Source: Tropicimonas sp033101155 | GTDB taxonomy: Bacteria; Pseudomonadota; Alphaproteobacteria; Rhodobacterales; Rhodobacteraceae | Length of the DNA stretch: 64,000 bases | Assembly: GCF_033101155.1 (NCBI RefSeq) | Contig: NZ_JAWMPX010000001.1 | Location: 62,001-126,000, forward strand | Reading direction: 5' to 3' | Part shown: positions 52,008-61,927 of the stretch, in pieces | Layout: each line of letters opens with the position of its first letter | How positions within the stretch are numbered: the stretch's first letter is position 1 | Notes under the pieces: model-generated | The model's input: the letters and a program-made list of their open reading frames with translations, nothing else | Database searches by the model: none | Told to the model about the DNA's origin: nothing | Position numbers and translations under genes: made by a program

Positions 52008-52391
52008 TCCCTCTTCCGACGGTTGAGATTCGCACGTGCCGTCTCCTTGGCATCGCGGCCACCATATTCTGGAGTCAAATGTGTCAAGAAAGGGGCAAGA
52101 AAATCCGAGACTGGACGCAATAAATCTATAAATTTATAGGGTTTTTCATCTAACGCGGTGTTGGGCGCGCAACCCTGCGCAGGGAAACGAAAATCTCCCT
52201 GCAAGGCATTTCCGCTCGTTCGGAAACAATGAAAATTGTCGCCTTTGACTGTGGCACAATTCAGCCGTTGGGCCCAGGAACCGGCGAGTGGACATCGTTT
52301 CCCGGCCGGAACCAAAGGCGCGATGGCAGCGCGTCTGAAACTGGCATAGATTACTACGAAGGCCGCCGAAACAGCAGGGGAGACGCGGAAC
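52008..52391. promoter_or_regulatory. divergent AT-rich control region with a perfect 14-bp palindrome
   Basis: About 384 bases between the kinase gene (minus) and a glycosyltransferase (plus). CTATAAATTTATAG (52126-52139) is a perfect palindrome in an AT-rich stretch. No gene is recognised. Promoters for both directions are expected here. Confidence 0.5.
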
Positions 52392-53465
52392 ATGCCGGAA
52401 ATTTCGGTAATCGTGACCGCCTACGATATAGCGGCCTATATCGACGAGTGCCTTGATGACATCCTTGCGCAGGATTTCGAGGATCTGGAGGTCATCGTCG
52501 TCGATGACGGCTCGCGCGATGGCACGCCCGAGCGCATCCGAGCCGCCGCCGAACGGGACGCGCGCATCGTGCCACTGCTGCTGGAGACGAATTCCGTGGG
52601 CGGCGTGGCCACCGCCGCCAATGCCGGAATTGCGCGCGCGACTGGCCGCTACATCGGCTTTGCGGACGGCGATGACCGCTACGATCCAACCATGTTCGGC
52701 AAGCTCCACGCCGCGGCCAGCGCCAGCAATGCCGATCTTGCCATATGCTCCTATCTCAACATGGACACCGAGACCGGTGAGACCGCAGAGCCGCCCGACG
52801 CGGCACGGTGGCGCGAAATCGCTCCGGAGGGCGTGCTGGTACTGGACGAAGCAAACCGACGCCGCGCGCTTTCGCTCAATGCCGTCCCCTGGCGCAAGCT
52901 CTACGACGCCGAGTTAGTCAGGAAACACGGGCTGCGCTTCCCGGTCGGCGATTTCTTCTACGAAGACAACCCGTTTCACTGGTTCGCCCTGCTGTCGGCG
53001 GATCGCCTCGCCTTTGTTGACGAGCGCCTCTGCCTCCACCGGGTCAACCGGATCGGCCAGACCACGGCCAATGTCGATGCCAAGCTGCTGCGCATGTTCC
53101 AGCATCACGCGATCATCAAGCGCTGGTTGGAGGAGCATGGTCACGATTCAGCCTTCCGGCTCGACCTTCTGAGCTGGGCTGCACGGCAACTGTCATGGAT
53201 CGGACGAAAATGCCCCGAAGAGCTGCGCGAGGACCTGTTCACGGCGATTCGGGAGGTCGTTGCCCTGCATGACGCCGAGGATCTGGCGTCCCCCGAGTTG
53301 CGCGCACGGATCGGCAAGCGCACGAGCGGGCTCCTGCTGGCCGCGCGGGATGGGGATTTCGACGCATTCTGTGCCGGTCTCGACAAGTCCGCCGGACGGG
53401 CACCAAAGAAACGGTCGGCTTCGGATGGGTTCGGGGCGCGGCTGCGCGGGCTGCTCGGGCGGTAA
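52392..53465 (+). CDS. family 2 glycosyltransferase
   Basis: A 357-residue GT-A protein. VIVTAYDIAAYIDECLDDIL and VVDDGSRDGT at the N-terminus bind the nucleotide sugar; FADGDDRYD carries the DxD-like metal site, and ICSYLN and FYEDNPFHWFALL follow. It transfers a sugar to a surface glycan or other acceptor; acceptor unknown. AGGGGAG is upstream of the ATG. C-terminal 60 residues are basic. Confidence 0.88.
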   Translation: MPEISVIVTAYDIAAYIDECLDDILAQDFEDLEVIVVDDGSRDGTPERIRAAAERDARIVPLLLETNSVGGVATAANAGIARATGRYIGFADGDDRYDPTMFGKLHAAASASNADLAICSYLNMDTETGETAEPPDAARWREIAPEGVLVLDEANRRRALSLNAVPWRKLYDAELVRKHGLRFPVGDFFYEDNPFHWFALLSADRLAFVDERLCLHRVNRIGQTTANVDAKLLRMFQHHAIIKRWLEEHGHDSAFRLDLLSWAARQLSWIGRKCPEELREDLFTAIREVVALHDAEDLASPELRARIGKRTSGLLLAARDGDFDAFCAGLDKSAGRAPKKRSASDGFGARLRGLLGR

Positions 53466-53645
53466 CGCCAGGGGGAAGCCTGCCGAACCCAGCGCGCCAG
53501 AAGGACGGCTCCCCCGCCACTTTGATACGGCATCGGCCTCGGGTCGTGACAAATCTGGATCATCCGCTCCTGCGGACACAGGTTACAGTCGCAACGAACG
53601 GTTACTCCACCTGCGCCTCAGGCAAGTATGAGTGCCGTCGGCACC

Positions 53646-55439
53646 TCAGCCAACAGTCCCCTCAGCGTGCCCAGCTTCCTCGGACTCGACCTCCTCAGCC
53701 TCCAGGTTGAACAGGCTTCGGTAGATCGGGTAACCCGCCATCAGGTTCTCATGGCTGTCCATCGCGATGATCTGGCCGCCTTCCATGAGCATCACCTTGT
53801 CGACCCATTGCAGGATGGCCGGCCGGTGGGAGACAAAGAGCATCGTCTTGTCCGGGTTGGACTTGATCACGCGGCTCAGGATCTCGCGTTCGCTTTCACC
53901 GTCCAGTGCAGAGGTCGCCTCGTCAAAGATGACGATCTTGGATTGTTTGAGCAGCGCCCGCGCGATGCCGACACGTTGTTTTTGTCCACCCGAAAGCGCG
54001 CCGCCATTGGCCCCAACCTGGGTGTCGAGTCCTTGGGGCATCCCGGCGACCACCTCGGCCAACTTCGCCTCGCGCACGACTTCCAAGACCTCCTCCTCGC
54101 TCGCATCGACGCGACCGTGGAGGATGTTCTCGCGGATCGTGCCTTCGAACAGGAAAACCTCCTGCGAGATCAGCGCCGTCGAATTGCGCAACGCGTCATG
54201 GGAAAGCTCGCGCAAATCGACATCGCCGATCCGGACCGCGCCCTTCACCGGATCGTAGAAACGCTGAACAAGGTCGATCAGGGTTGTCTTGCCCGCGCCG
54301 GAGCGGCCGACAATGGCGATGTTCTCGCCTACATCCAGCGCGAAACTGACATTGTTGAGTGCCGGAACACGGCCTTCGTAGCTGAAGGAAACATCGTCGA
54401 ATTGCAGAGAGGCCGGACGGCCTTCAAGCGTTGTATCGCCTGTCGCCTTGAGCCGTACCGGAACCTCCATCATCGTGAACATGTTGTTCGACAGCACGAT
54501 GGCATTCGTGATGTCGACCATCGTCTTGGAGACCCGCTCGGCCGGTTGATAGGCTAGCAGAAAGGCGGAAATAAAGGCTGTGAACTCGCCCGGCGTCTTG
54601 CCGTTTGAAACAGTCTGCCAGGAGGCATAGATCACGTAGAGCCCGAGCACGAGCCCACCCAGAAGCTGCATGAACGGCATGGTCGCGGCGGTGATACGGG
54701 CAATGGAGAGGATGCGATCCTCAAGTGCCTGGACCGCGTCGGAGAAGCGGGATTTGGTGCGCTCCTCGAGTTGGTAGCTCTTGACCGTTTTCATGCCCTG
54801 GAAGGTCTCGACGCCGACCGAGTGAACCTTTCCGAGCAACGAGGCCTCGGCCTTGGCAATGCCTTTGATCCGCCCCGACAGGGCAGTGATCAGATAGAAG
54901 ATCAGCGGGAAGAGCACCAACGCCGTGAGCGACATGAACGGGTCCTGGACGACCATCACACCGATAAGGGCGACCAGTGTGAGCATATCCGTCAGCATGT
55001 TGTTACAGAGCCGGACGACCACGCTCGCAGCCATCTTTCCGGAGATGAACACCTGCTGCATCGTCGCGGCCGGATGCCCTCTGGAGAAAAAGGTGAGATC
55101 CTTGTCGATCAGCGAATTGAAGAGCTTGCGTTGGTAACTTGACGAGATCTGGCGGTTCATCACCTTGCCGACAACGGCATTGCCATATTCGCAGATGCTG
55201 AGCGCCGCCGAGACCCCGACGACCAATGCCGCCACGGACCAGGCGCGCATGAGGCTGCCTTCGACGAAGACCTCGTTAACGATCAGTTTCGTCGACCAGG
55301 CCAGCGCCGCAGTGAAGGTGGCGACGCCGGTCATGAGAAAGATCGAGAACACGTAAAGCTTCCATCGCGGCGGAATCGATTCGAGGATAAGCCGTTTGGC
55401 GATCTGGAAGCTGTCGATGTCGGAGGTCTTGTCGTTCAT
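53646..55439 (-). CDS. ABC exporter, MsbA/half-transporter type
   Basis: About 597 residues: an N-terminal six-helix membrane domain (about 20-320) and a C-terminal ATPase (about 345-580) with Walker A GRSGAGKTT, Q-loop ISQEVFLF, signature LSGGQKQR, Walker B IVIFDEATSALD and H-loop VSHR. It works as a homodimer, exporting lipid, glycan or peptide substrates. Lying between two glycosyltransferases and near rfb genes suggests a lipid-linked or polysaccharide substrate. ATG 55439 has a weak ribosome-binding site; an upstream in-frame start would add a basic extension. Confidence 0.9.
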   Translation of the reverse strand: MNDKTSDIDSFQIAKRLILESIPPRWKLYVFSIFLMTGVATFTAALAWSTKLIVNEVFVEGSLMRAWSVAALVVGVSAALSICEYGNAVVGKVMNRQISSSYQRKLFNSLIDKDLTFFSRGHPAATMQQVFISGKMAASVVVRLCNNMLTDMLTLVALIGVMVVQDPFMSLTALVLFPLIFYLITALSGRIKGIAKAEASLLGKVHSVGVETFQGMKTVKSYQLEERTKSRFSDAVQALEDRILSIARITAATMPFMQLLGGLVLGLYVIYASWQTVSNGKTPGEFTAFISAFLLAYQPAERVSKTMVDITNAIVLSNNMFTMMEVPVRLKATGDTTLEGRPASLQFDDVSFSYEGRVPALNNVSFALDVGENIAIVGRSGAGKTTLIDLVQRFYDPVKGAVRIGDVDLRELSHDALRNSTALISQEVFLFEGTIRENILHGRVDASEEEVLEVVREAKLAEVVAGMPQGLDTQVGANGGALSGGQKQRVGIARALLKQSKIVIFDEATSALDGESEREILSRVIKSNPDKTMLFVSHRPAILQWVDKVMLMEGGQIIAMDSHENLMAGYPIYRSLFNLEAEEVESEEAGHAEGTVG

Positions 55440-55710
55440 CTGTGTAGAGTGTCCGAGCTTGCTGCGAGGCCGCATCCTGAACCGCGCATCTGCACGGAAG
55501 ACGACGGCCCGTCGAAGATTGATGCTCATTCGCCCGCGCGGGGGCGCAATGTCAAGAGATCGAGCCGGTCAGCGGGACGATTTGGGCGGGTTGGTGCCCG
55601 CCAGCGCCGATCGCGGGGCGGGCTGTTCATCACATGCAATCTCTTGGAATGGGCCGTCAAACAAGCTAGTCGGACGTGTAAATTCCGATGCTGCTTCGGG
55701 GGATCAAGCA

Positions 55711-56667
55711 ATGCGAATAGCCGTTGGGGCAATCACCCGGCGTCGGCCGGTCATGTTCGAAACCTTGCTCGACAGCCTCGCGCGGGTGACCCGGCCCGAT
55801 GGGATCGAATTGCTGTTTGTCTTCGCAGAGAACGATTCCGAGCATCAAGCCGCCAAGGCCGTCGAGGCATTTCGCGCGAGCATTCCCGAGCCGGTTCTGT
55901 TCGCGCTGGAGCCTGAACCGGGAATTCCCTTCGCGCGCAACCGCGTGCTTTCGATGGCGTTTGAGCAGGAGGCCGATTTCCTGACTTTCGTGGATGATGA
56001 CGAGACGGTCGCGGAAGACTGGCTCACCACGCTTGTCGCCGCCATGGAGGCGCGCAGGCTCGATCTCGCCGGCGGGCCGGTGGAGCCCGTGGCCGACAGC
56101 AGCGCGTTGACCGGCTGGAACCGCGCGGTGCTGGAGCATCTGCAAGATCGCGCCCAGCGGCGCAACCGAACCCGCCGCCACGCCACCGAGGCCGGCACTG
56201 ATGACGGGCTCAACATCTACACCAATAACTGGTGTCTACGCCTCTCTGCTCAAAGGGAGCACGGCATTCGTTTCGACGAGCGCCTTCGCGACACTGGCGG
56301 CTCTGACACTCGTTTCAGCCGGGAAATGTCGGCTGCCGGGGCGCGCCTCGGCTGGGTTCCGGAGGCCGGGGTCGTAGATCGGATTCCGCTCCGCCGCCTG
56401 AGCCTGCGCTATCACTACTCCCGCGCCCGCGACCAGGCGATCAACACCGTCCGGCTGAACCGGAAATCGACCATACGGACCCTGCGCGAAGTGCTCACGC
56501 AATGGCTCGAAGCGCTCGCATTGCTGCTCGCCAGCCCGGCATTGGGGCGACGGGGCGTGGTCAAGGCGGTGTTCAAGCTTGGCCTTGCAAATGGCCAGCT
56601 TCGTGGCGTTTTCGGCGGTGCGAGCAGGCATTACGCCGAGGAGCGCGCCGGTCATCACGCTGAGTAA
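55711..56667 (+). CDS. family 2 glycosyltransferase
   Basis: About 318 residues. N-terminal AVGAITRRRPVMFETLLDSLARV, then PGIPFARNRVLSMA and FVDDDETVAEDW, the metal-binding region. A Trp-rich NNWCLRLS and DTGGSDTRFSREM follow as in GT2 acceptor loops. GGGGGAT precedes the ATG. It precedes rfbC by 95 bases. Acceptor sugar unknown. Confidence 0.85.
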   Translation: MRIAVGAITRRRPVMFETLLDSLARVTRPDGIELLFVFAENDSEHQAAKAVEAFRASIPEPVLFALEPEPGIPFARNRVLSMAFEQEADFLTFVDDDETVAEDWLTTLVAAMEARRLDLAGGPVEPVADSSALTGWNRAVLEHLQDRAQRRNRTRRHATEAGTDDGLNIYTNNWCLRLSAQREHGIRFDERLRDTGGSDTRFSREMSAAGARLGWVPEAGVVDRIPLRRLSLRYHYSRARDQAINTVRLNRKSTIRTLREVLTQWLEALALLLASPALGRRGVVKAVFKLGLANGQLRGVFGGASRHYAEERAGHHAE

Positions 56668-56762
56668 GCCTATCGGTGTTGACAGGCGCCTGCTCTTGCT
56701 GCCAAGTCCGTTCGGGTCGATATGAACGGCTTTAAACAGACCGATAGCTGAAAGACTTTTCG

Positions 56763-57332
56763 ATGGGCATTGATGTCAAACCCCTCGCAATTCCCGAGGT
56801 AAAACTGATTACGCCGCAACGCTTCGGCGATCACCGTGGCTTTTTCGAAGAGACGTATAATCGCGACAGCTTCGCGGTCGAAGGCATCAGCCTGGATTTC
56901 GTACAGGACAACCACTCACTCTCCGCCGAAGCGGGCACGATCCGCGGCCTGCATTTCCAGGCACCACCTCGCGCCCAGGACAAGCTTGTGCGCTGCGGGC
57001 GCGGCCGGCTCTTCGATGTCGCCGTGGATATTCGCACCGGCTCGCCAACCTACGGAAAATGGGTCGGTGAAGAGCTGAGCTTCGCGAACGGGCGGATGCT
57101 GCTGGTGCCGGCCGGGTTCGCGCATGGTTTCCTCACGCTCGAGCCCGCCACCGAGATCGTCTACAAATGCTCGGACACCTATGCCCCCGAAACCGAGGGC
57201 GCGCTCCGCTGGGATGATCCCGGCATCGGCATCGGTTGGCCGGATTTCGATGGCGCGCCACAGCTTTCGGGCAAGGATGCCGTCGCCCCCGTCCTCGCCG
57301 ATATTGACAGCCCCTTCACCTTCGAGGCCTGA
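56763..57332 (+). CDS. rfbC: dTDP-4-dehydrorhamnose 3,5-epimerase
   Basis: A 189-residue cupin-type epimerase with FEETYNRDSF, the active-site His in RGLHFQAPP, and LLVPAGFAHGFLTLE. It makes dTDP-4-dehydro-L-rhamnose from the 6-deoxy-glucose keto form. First of rfbC-rfbB-rfbD, with rfbB starting 2 bases after it. Confidence 0.95.
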   Translation: MGIDVKPLAIPEVKLITPQRFGDHRGFFEETYNRDSFAVEGISLDFVQDNHSLSAEAGTIRGLHFQAPPRAQDKLVRCGRGRLFDVAVDIRTGSPTYGKWVGEELSFANGRMLLVPAGFAHGFLTLEPATEIVYKCSDTYAPETEGALRWDDPGIGIGWPDFDGAPQLSGKDAVAPVLADIDSPFTFEA

Positions 57333-57334
57333 CC

Positions 57335-58375
57335 ATGAAAATTCTCGTGACCGGCGGTGCCGGGTTCATCGGCTCCGCCGTCATTCGCCGCGCCATCGCG
57401 GACGGCCATAAAGTCGTCAATGTCGACGTGCTGACCTATGCCGCCTGCCTCGACAATATCGCCAGCGTGTCGGACGCGCCTGGCTATGCCTTCGAGCAGG
57501 CTGACATCCGGGACGCCGAGGCCATGGCCGCCGTGCTCGCAAAGCACCAGCCGGACACGATCATGCATCTCGCGGCCGAGAGCCATGTCGACCGCTCCAT
57601 CGACGGCCCCGCCGCCTTCATCGACACCAATATCACCGGCACCTATGTCCTGCTGGAAGCCGCCCGCGCTTATTGGATGGCGCAAGGCAAGCCCGAGGGC
57701 TTCCGCTTCCATCACATCTCGACCGATGAGGTCTTTGGCTCGCTTGGCGCGACGGGCTTCTTCACCGAGGACAGCCCCTACCAGCCGAACTCGCCCTATT
57801 CCGCCTCCAAGGCCGGCTCCGACCATCTCGTGCGCGCCTGGGCCGAGACCTATGGTTTGCCCATCGTGCTGACCAATTGCTCGAACAATTACGGCCCTTT
57901 CCAGTTCCCCGAGAAGCTCATACCTGTTGTGATCCTGAAAGCGCTCTCAGGCCAACCGATCCCGATCTATGGCAAGGGCGACAATATCCGCGACTGGCTC
58001 CACGTGGAGGACCATGCCGAGGCGCTGCTCCTCGTGCTGGAGAAGGGCGAACTGGGCCGCTCCTACAATATCGGCGGCGAAAACGAGATGACCAACCTGG
58101 ATCTCGTCAGGATGCTCTGCGCCGTCCTCGACCGGCTCAAGCCCGGCGAGGCGCCCTATGCGGACCTGATCACTTTCGTCACCGACCGCCCGGGCCATGA
58201 CGCCCGCTATGCGATCGACCCGACCCGCATCCGCGAAGAGCTGAACTGGCGCCCCTCGCACACGCCGGAAACCGGGTTGGAACAGACCGTGCAGTGGTAT
58301 CTCGACAATGAGGACTGGTGGAAGGCGCTGCAGGCCCGCGCCGGTGTCGGCGAACGTCTGGGGGTATCGAAATGA
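57335..58375 (+). CDS. rfbB: dTDP-glucose 4,6-dehydratase
   Basis: A 346-residue extended SDR. GGAGFIGS at 7-14, the STDEVFGSLG catalytic block and Tyr-x-x-x-Lys in YSASKAGSDHL, then NNYGPFQFPEKLIP. It converts dTDP-glucose to dTDP-4-keto-6-deoxyglucose. Its stop overlaps the rfbD ATG by four bases. Confidence 0.95.
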   Translation: MKILVTGGAGFIGSAVIRRAIADGHKVVNVDVLTYAACLDNIASVSDAPGYAFEQADIRDAEAMAAVLAKHQPDTIMHLAAESHVDRSIDGPAAFIDTNITGTYVLLEAARAYWMAQGKPEGFRFHHISTDEVFGSLGATGFFTEDSPYQPNSPYSASKAGSDHLVRAWAETYGLPIVLTNCSNNYGPFQFPEKLIPVVILKALSGQPIPIYGKGDNIRDWLHVEDHAEALLLVLEKGELGRSYNIGGENEMTNLDLVRMLCAVLDRLKPGEAPYADLITFVTDRPGHDARYAIDPTRIREELNWRPSHTPETGLEQTVQWYLDNEDWWKALQARAGVGERLGVSK

Positions 58376-59229
58376 AGGCGCTCCTGCTGGGCCGGGACGG
58401 CCAGGTCGCAACCGAGTTCCTCCGCCGCGCACCGGCCTACGGCATCGAGGTCGAGGCGCTGGAAGTGCCCGAGCTGGATTTCACCGACCCTGCGGGCGCG
58501 GCGGCGCTTGTCCGAGGCAAGGACTGTGACGTTATCGTCAATGCTGCCGCCTACACGGCAGTGGACAAGGCCGAGAGCGACGAGAAACTCGCGCAGCTGA
58601 TCAATGCCGACGGCCCCGGTGCCGTGGCGCGCGTGGCCGCCGAAAAGAGCATCCCCTTCCTGCATATCTCGACCGATTACGTCTTCGACGGGTCTGGTGA
58701 GGGACGGTTCACCACAGAAGATCCAACCGGTCCGTTGGGCGTCTATGGCGCCACCAAGCTCGATGGCGAGCGGCAGGTGGCCGAGGCCGGCGGCTGGCAC
58801 GCGATCCTGAGGACAAGCTGGGTCTTCTCTGCCCATGGCGGCAATTTCGTCAAGACAATGCTGCGGCTCGGTGCCGAACGCGACAAGCTGACAATCGTCG
58901 CCGATCAGATTGGCGGGCCGACCGCCGCCGCCGATATCGCCGAAGCGTTGCTGACCATCGCCAAGGCCGGCCCGGAAGCCGAGGGCGGTCTGTTCCACTT
59001 CGCGGGCAGCCCGGATGCGAGCTGGGCCGATTTCGCCCGCGAGATCTTCACGCAGGCGGGGCTTTCCTGCGAGGTCGAGGGCATTCCAACCAGCGCCTAC
59101 CCGACGCCCGCCACCCGTCCGCTGAATTCGCGGCTCGATTGCTCGCGGTTGGAGCAGACCCATGGCATTGCCCAGCCAGACTGGAAGGCTGCACTCGCCG
59201 AAGTGCTGGCTGAGCTCAAGATGGCCTGA
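58372..59229 (+). CDS. rfbD: dTDP-4-dehydrorhamnose reductase
   Basis: About 285 residues of RmlD type: LLLGRDGQVATEF nucleotide loop, NAAAYTAVDKAES, STDYVFDGSGEG and YGATKLDGE. It reduces dTDP-4-keto-rhamnose to dTDP-L-rhamnose. ATG 58372 overlaps the rfbB stop (ATGA). No rfbA is next to it. Confidence 0.95.
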   Translation: MKALLLGRDGQVATEFLRRAPAYGIEVEALEVPELDFTDPAGAAALVRGKDCDVIVNAAAYTAVDKAESDEKLAQLINADGPGAVARVAAEKSIPFLHISTDYVFDGSGEGRFTTEDPTGPLGVYGATKLDGERQVAEAGGWHAILRTSWVFSAHGGNFVKTMLRLGAERDKLTIVADQIGGPTAAADIAEALLTIAKAGPEAEGGLFHFAGSPDASWADFAREIFTQAGLSCEVEGIPTSAYPTPATRPLNSRLDCSRLEQTHGIAQPDWKAALAEVLAELKMA

Positions 59230-59508
59230 CGAACGGCAGGATTGCGGCTGTCCGTTTCGGAAGCAACGAAGAGCTACGAAACCCGTATTTCCGCCTGCCT
59301 CCGGGATGGCGCGACGGCGGGTCCCTGCGCCAGACATGATCTACCGTCATCCCGATACAATACTCCGCCCCCTAGACCCCACTTGCGACAGAAAGGCCCG
59401 CCGCCGTCCATCGCTTTCCGCTTGCCTCCGGCAAGGCAGGCTCTTAGGGCGAACGCACTTCCGGGCTGGGCCTGACACGCGCCGCTCCGGCGAGAGGAGG
59501 TCCTGATA

Positions 59509-60249
59509 ATGGAATTCTGGCTCGTGGCCGGGCTTGCGGCCTATCTGATGGGGCTGTCGAAAGGCGGCGTCCCGATGATCTCGATGCTGGCCGTCCCGCT
59601 GATGACGCTCTTCATGGATCCCGCTCATGCCGCGGGCTTGCTTCTGCCCATCTACATCGTCGCCGACTGGTACGCGATCTACCTGTTCCGCAAGGCGTTT
59701 TCTGTCCGCAACCTGAAGATCATGCTGCCCGGCGCCGTCATCGGCGTCCTGACCGGATATGTTGCCGTGGCCCATGTCCCGGGCGATTTCGTCAAGCTGC
59801 TGGTGGCCGGGATCGGCCTCTCCTATCTCTTCAACTCCTTGCGCGCCCGCTTTGCCAGCGCCGAGCCGGCGGCCCGCGAGGCCGATGTCCCGCGCGGCCT
59901 CTTCTGGGGCGCGCTGGCCGGACTGACGAGCTATATCTCCCATGCCGGTGGGCCGCCCTTCCAAGCCTATGTGCTGCCGCAGAAGCTCGACAAGATGGTC
60001 TATCTCGGCACGACCACGATCTTCTTTGCCGCCGTCAACCTGATGAAGTTCCCGCCCTTCATCCTCGCCGGACAGGTCACCTGGGACAGCTTCCTGCAAG
60101 CCCTCTGGCTTGCCCCCGCTGCCCTTGCCGGGGCCTGGAGCGGGGCGTTGATCGCGCGGATCCTGCCGCCGAAGGTCTTCTTCCTGCTGATCGAGGTCGC
60201 CCTTGCCGTGGTCTCGCTGAAACTGCTCTACGAGGTCTTTCTCGGCTGA
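59509..60249 (+). CDS. sulfite exporter TauE/SafE-family permease
   Basis: A 246-residue membrane protein of about eight segments: GLSKGGVPMISMLAVPLMTLF at the start, SYISHAGGPPFQAYVLPQKL in the middle. The family exports sulfite, sulfoacetate and other organosulfur or organic anions. GAGAGGAGG precedes the ATG. Isolated from neighbours by 279 bases upstream in which I see no gene. Confidence 0.88.
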   Translation: MEFWLVAGLAAYLMGLSKGGVPMISMLAVPLMTLFMDPAHAAGLLLPIYIVADWYAIYLFRKAFSVRNLKIMLPGAVIGVLTGYVAVAHVPGDFVKLLVAGIGLSYLFNSLRARFASAEPAAREADVPRGLFWGALAGLTSYISHAGGPPFQAYVLPQKLDKMVYLGTTTIFFAAVNLMKFPPFILAGQVTWDSFLQALWLAPAALAGAWSGALIARILPPKVFFLLIEVALAVVSLKLLYEVFLG

Positions 60250-60257
60250 TCCTCGGC

Positions 60258-61169
60258 TCAGCCGATGACCCAGCGCAGCAACGTCAGTGTCGCGGGCAGG
60301 GTGAGGAAGCTCAGAAGCGTTTGCGAGGTGATGATCGCCGCCATCAGCAACGCATTGCCGCCCATCTGCCGCGCCAATGTATAGGCAGCGACGCCAGTCG
60401 GCAGGGCAGCGAAGATGATTGCGACCTCGGAGGTCAGCTGTGCGGGCTGCAACACCAGCAACGCAAGCATCACGCCAGCGGGGAAGACGACCAGTTTGCC
60501 AAAGGTGGCCGCGCCAATGGCGACGGCGGAGGCTTGAAGCCCGCGTAGCTTGAGATTGGCGCCAACGCACATCAACATGATTGGCAGCGCGGCCGAGCCG
60601 AGAATGCGCGCCATCTCGTGCAGCACCGGGATTTCCTGCCAGCCCATCAGGTTGACGGCCACGCCCGCGAGGATCGACAGGATCAACGGATTGCGGATGA
60701 GCTGCCCGAGCAGCCCGCCGCGCCCGGCGCCGAGCTGAAGCGAGAGCAGCGAGACGATGGTCACATTCACCACTGGGATCAGCAACGCCGAGCCGAGCAC
60801 CGCCACCTGCAACCCCGCCGCGCCAAAGAGCGCCTCTGCGAGTGCCAGCGCGATGAAGGTGTTGAACCGCGCGCTGCCCTGCAGGATCGAACTGGCCTCC
60901 GCCGGGGCCCAGGCGCGGCCGAGCAGTAACCCGCAGGCGATGGCAGCGAAAAAGCCGGAATAGAGGATCGCGGCAAGCGACCAGATCTCCGGGCTGGTGA
61001 GGTCGGCCGCAGAGATCTTGGCGAAGAACAGCGCCGGCATCAAAACCCAGTAGACGAGCTTGTCATTGAGGTTCCAGAACTCGGTCGACGGGATTCCGCC
61101 CCGGCGCAACAGGTAGCCGAGGATGATCATCAGGAAGACCGGCGCGATGGCAATGAAGATCGGCAGCAT
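60258..61169 (-). CDS. AEC-family permease
   Basis: About 303 residues with ten membrane segments; MLPIFIAIAPVFLMIILGYLLRRGGIP start and the C-terminal FAALPTGVAAYTLARQMGG match AEC carboxylate transporters. ATG 61169 is 13 bases after the lipB stop. A paralogue, more distant, lies at 32760. Substrate unknown. Confidence 0.85.
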   Translation of the reverse strand: MLPIFIAIAPVFLMIILGYLLRRGGIPSTEFWNLNDKLVYWVLMPALFFAKISAADLTSPEIWSLAAILYSGFFAAIACGLLLGRAWAPAEASSILQGSARFNTFIALALAEALFGAAGLQVAVLGSALLIPVVNVTIVSLLSLQLGAGRGGLLGQLIRNPLILSILAGVAVNLMGWQEIPVLHEMARILGSAALPIMLMCVGANLKLRGLQASAVAIGAATFGKLVVFPAGVMLALLVLQPAQLTSEVAIIFAALPTGVAAYTLARQMGGNALLMAAIITSQTLLSFLTLPATLTLLRWVIG

Positions 61170-61182
61170 CTGCGGCCCCGAC

Positions 61183-61848
61183 CTAATCTGGTGTCGGCAG
61201 GTGATCCTCGAACGTTGCGCGCAGGGCAACGTCGAGATCGTTCATCGTCACGGGCAGGCCGAGATCCACAAGGCTCGTGACCCCGTAGCCCGAAATCCCA
61301 CAGGGGACGATCCCATCGAAATGCTCCAGCTCCGGCTCGACATTGATCGAGAGCCCGTGGAGGCTGACCCATTTGCGCAGGCGGATGCCGATGGCAGCGA
61401 TCTTGTCCTCGCGCGGGGAGCCATCAGGCAGCGGCGCCATTTCCGGTCGCGTCACCCACACGCCGACGCGCCCCGGCCGGATCTCGCCCTTGACGTTGAA
61501 AGTGTCCAGCGTGGCGATGACCCAGTTCTCCAGCGCTTCGACAAAGACCCGGATGTCGCGGCCACGCCGGGAAAGGTCAAGCATGACATAGACGACACGC
61601 TGGCCGGGACCGTGATAGGTATACTGCCCACCGCGGCGGACATCATAGACCGGGAAACGGTCGGGATCGCGCAGATCCTTGACCTCTGCGGAGGTTCCGG
61701 CGGTGTAGAGCGGCGGATGTTCGAGCAGCCAGATCGCCTCGTCTTCCTCGCCGGCATGGATTGCAATGGCACGGCGCTCCATCTCGGCCACGGCGTCCGG
61801 GTAGGGGACCAGCTCGGAACTGGTGATCCATTCGACCATTGACGACAC
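61183..61848 (-). CDS. lipB: octanoyltransferase LipB
   Basis: A 221-residue enzyme. RRGGQYTYHGPGQ, the catalytic Lys in KIAAIGIRLRKW and Cys in GIVPCGISGYGVTSL are present. It transfers octanoyl from acyl-carrier protein to lipoyl domains, the first step of lipoate synthesis. It precedes the AEC gene on the same strand. Confidence 0.96.
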   Translation of the reverse strand: MSSMVEWITSSELVPYPDAVAEMERRAIAIHAGEEDEAIWLLEHPPLYTAGTSAEVKDLRDPDRFPVYDVRRGGQYTYHGPGQRVVYVMLDLSRRGRDIRVFVEALENWVIATLDTFNVKGEIRPGRVGVWVTRPEMAPLPDGSPREDKIAAIGIRLRKWVSLHGLSINVEPELEHFDGIVPCGISGYGVTSLVDLGLPVTMNDLDVALRATFEDHLPTPD

Positions 61849-61927
61849 CTCGCTTCGCTTGCCCTTGCACCCTTCCGGGTCTCCCCTGCCTTTGACTCAA
61901 AGCGGCGCGCGGGGCAAGCCTCGCCGT

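Noticed and set aside
61615..61625. GTATAC copy inside lipB
   Set aside because: It lacks the CCA flank and lies within coding sequence, so it was not counted as an operator; the same holds for copies in dgcN and the esterase gene.
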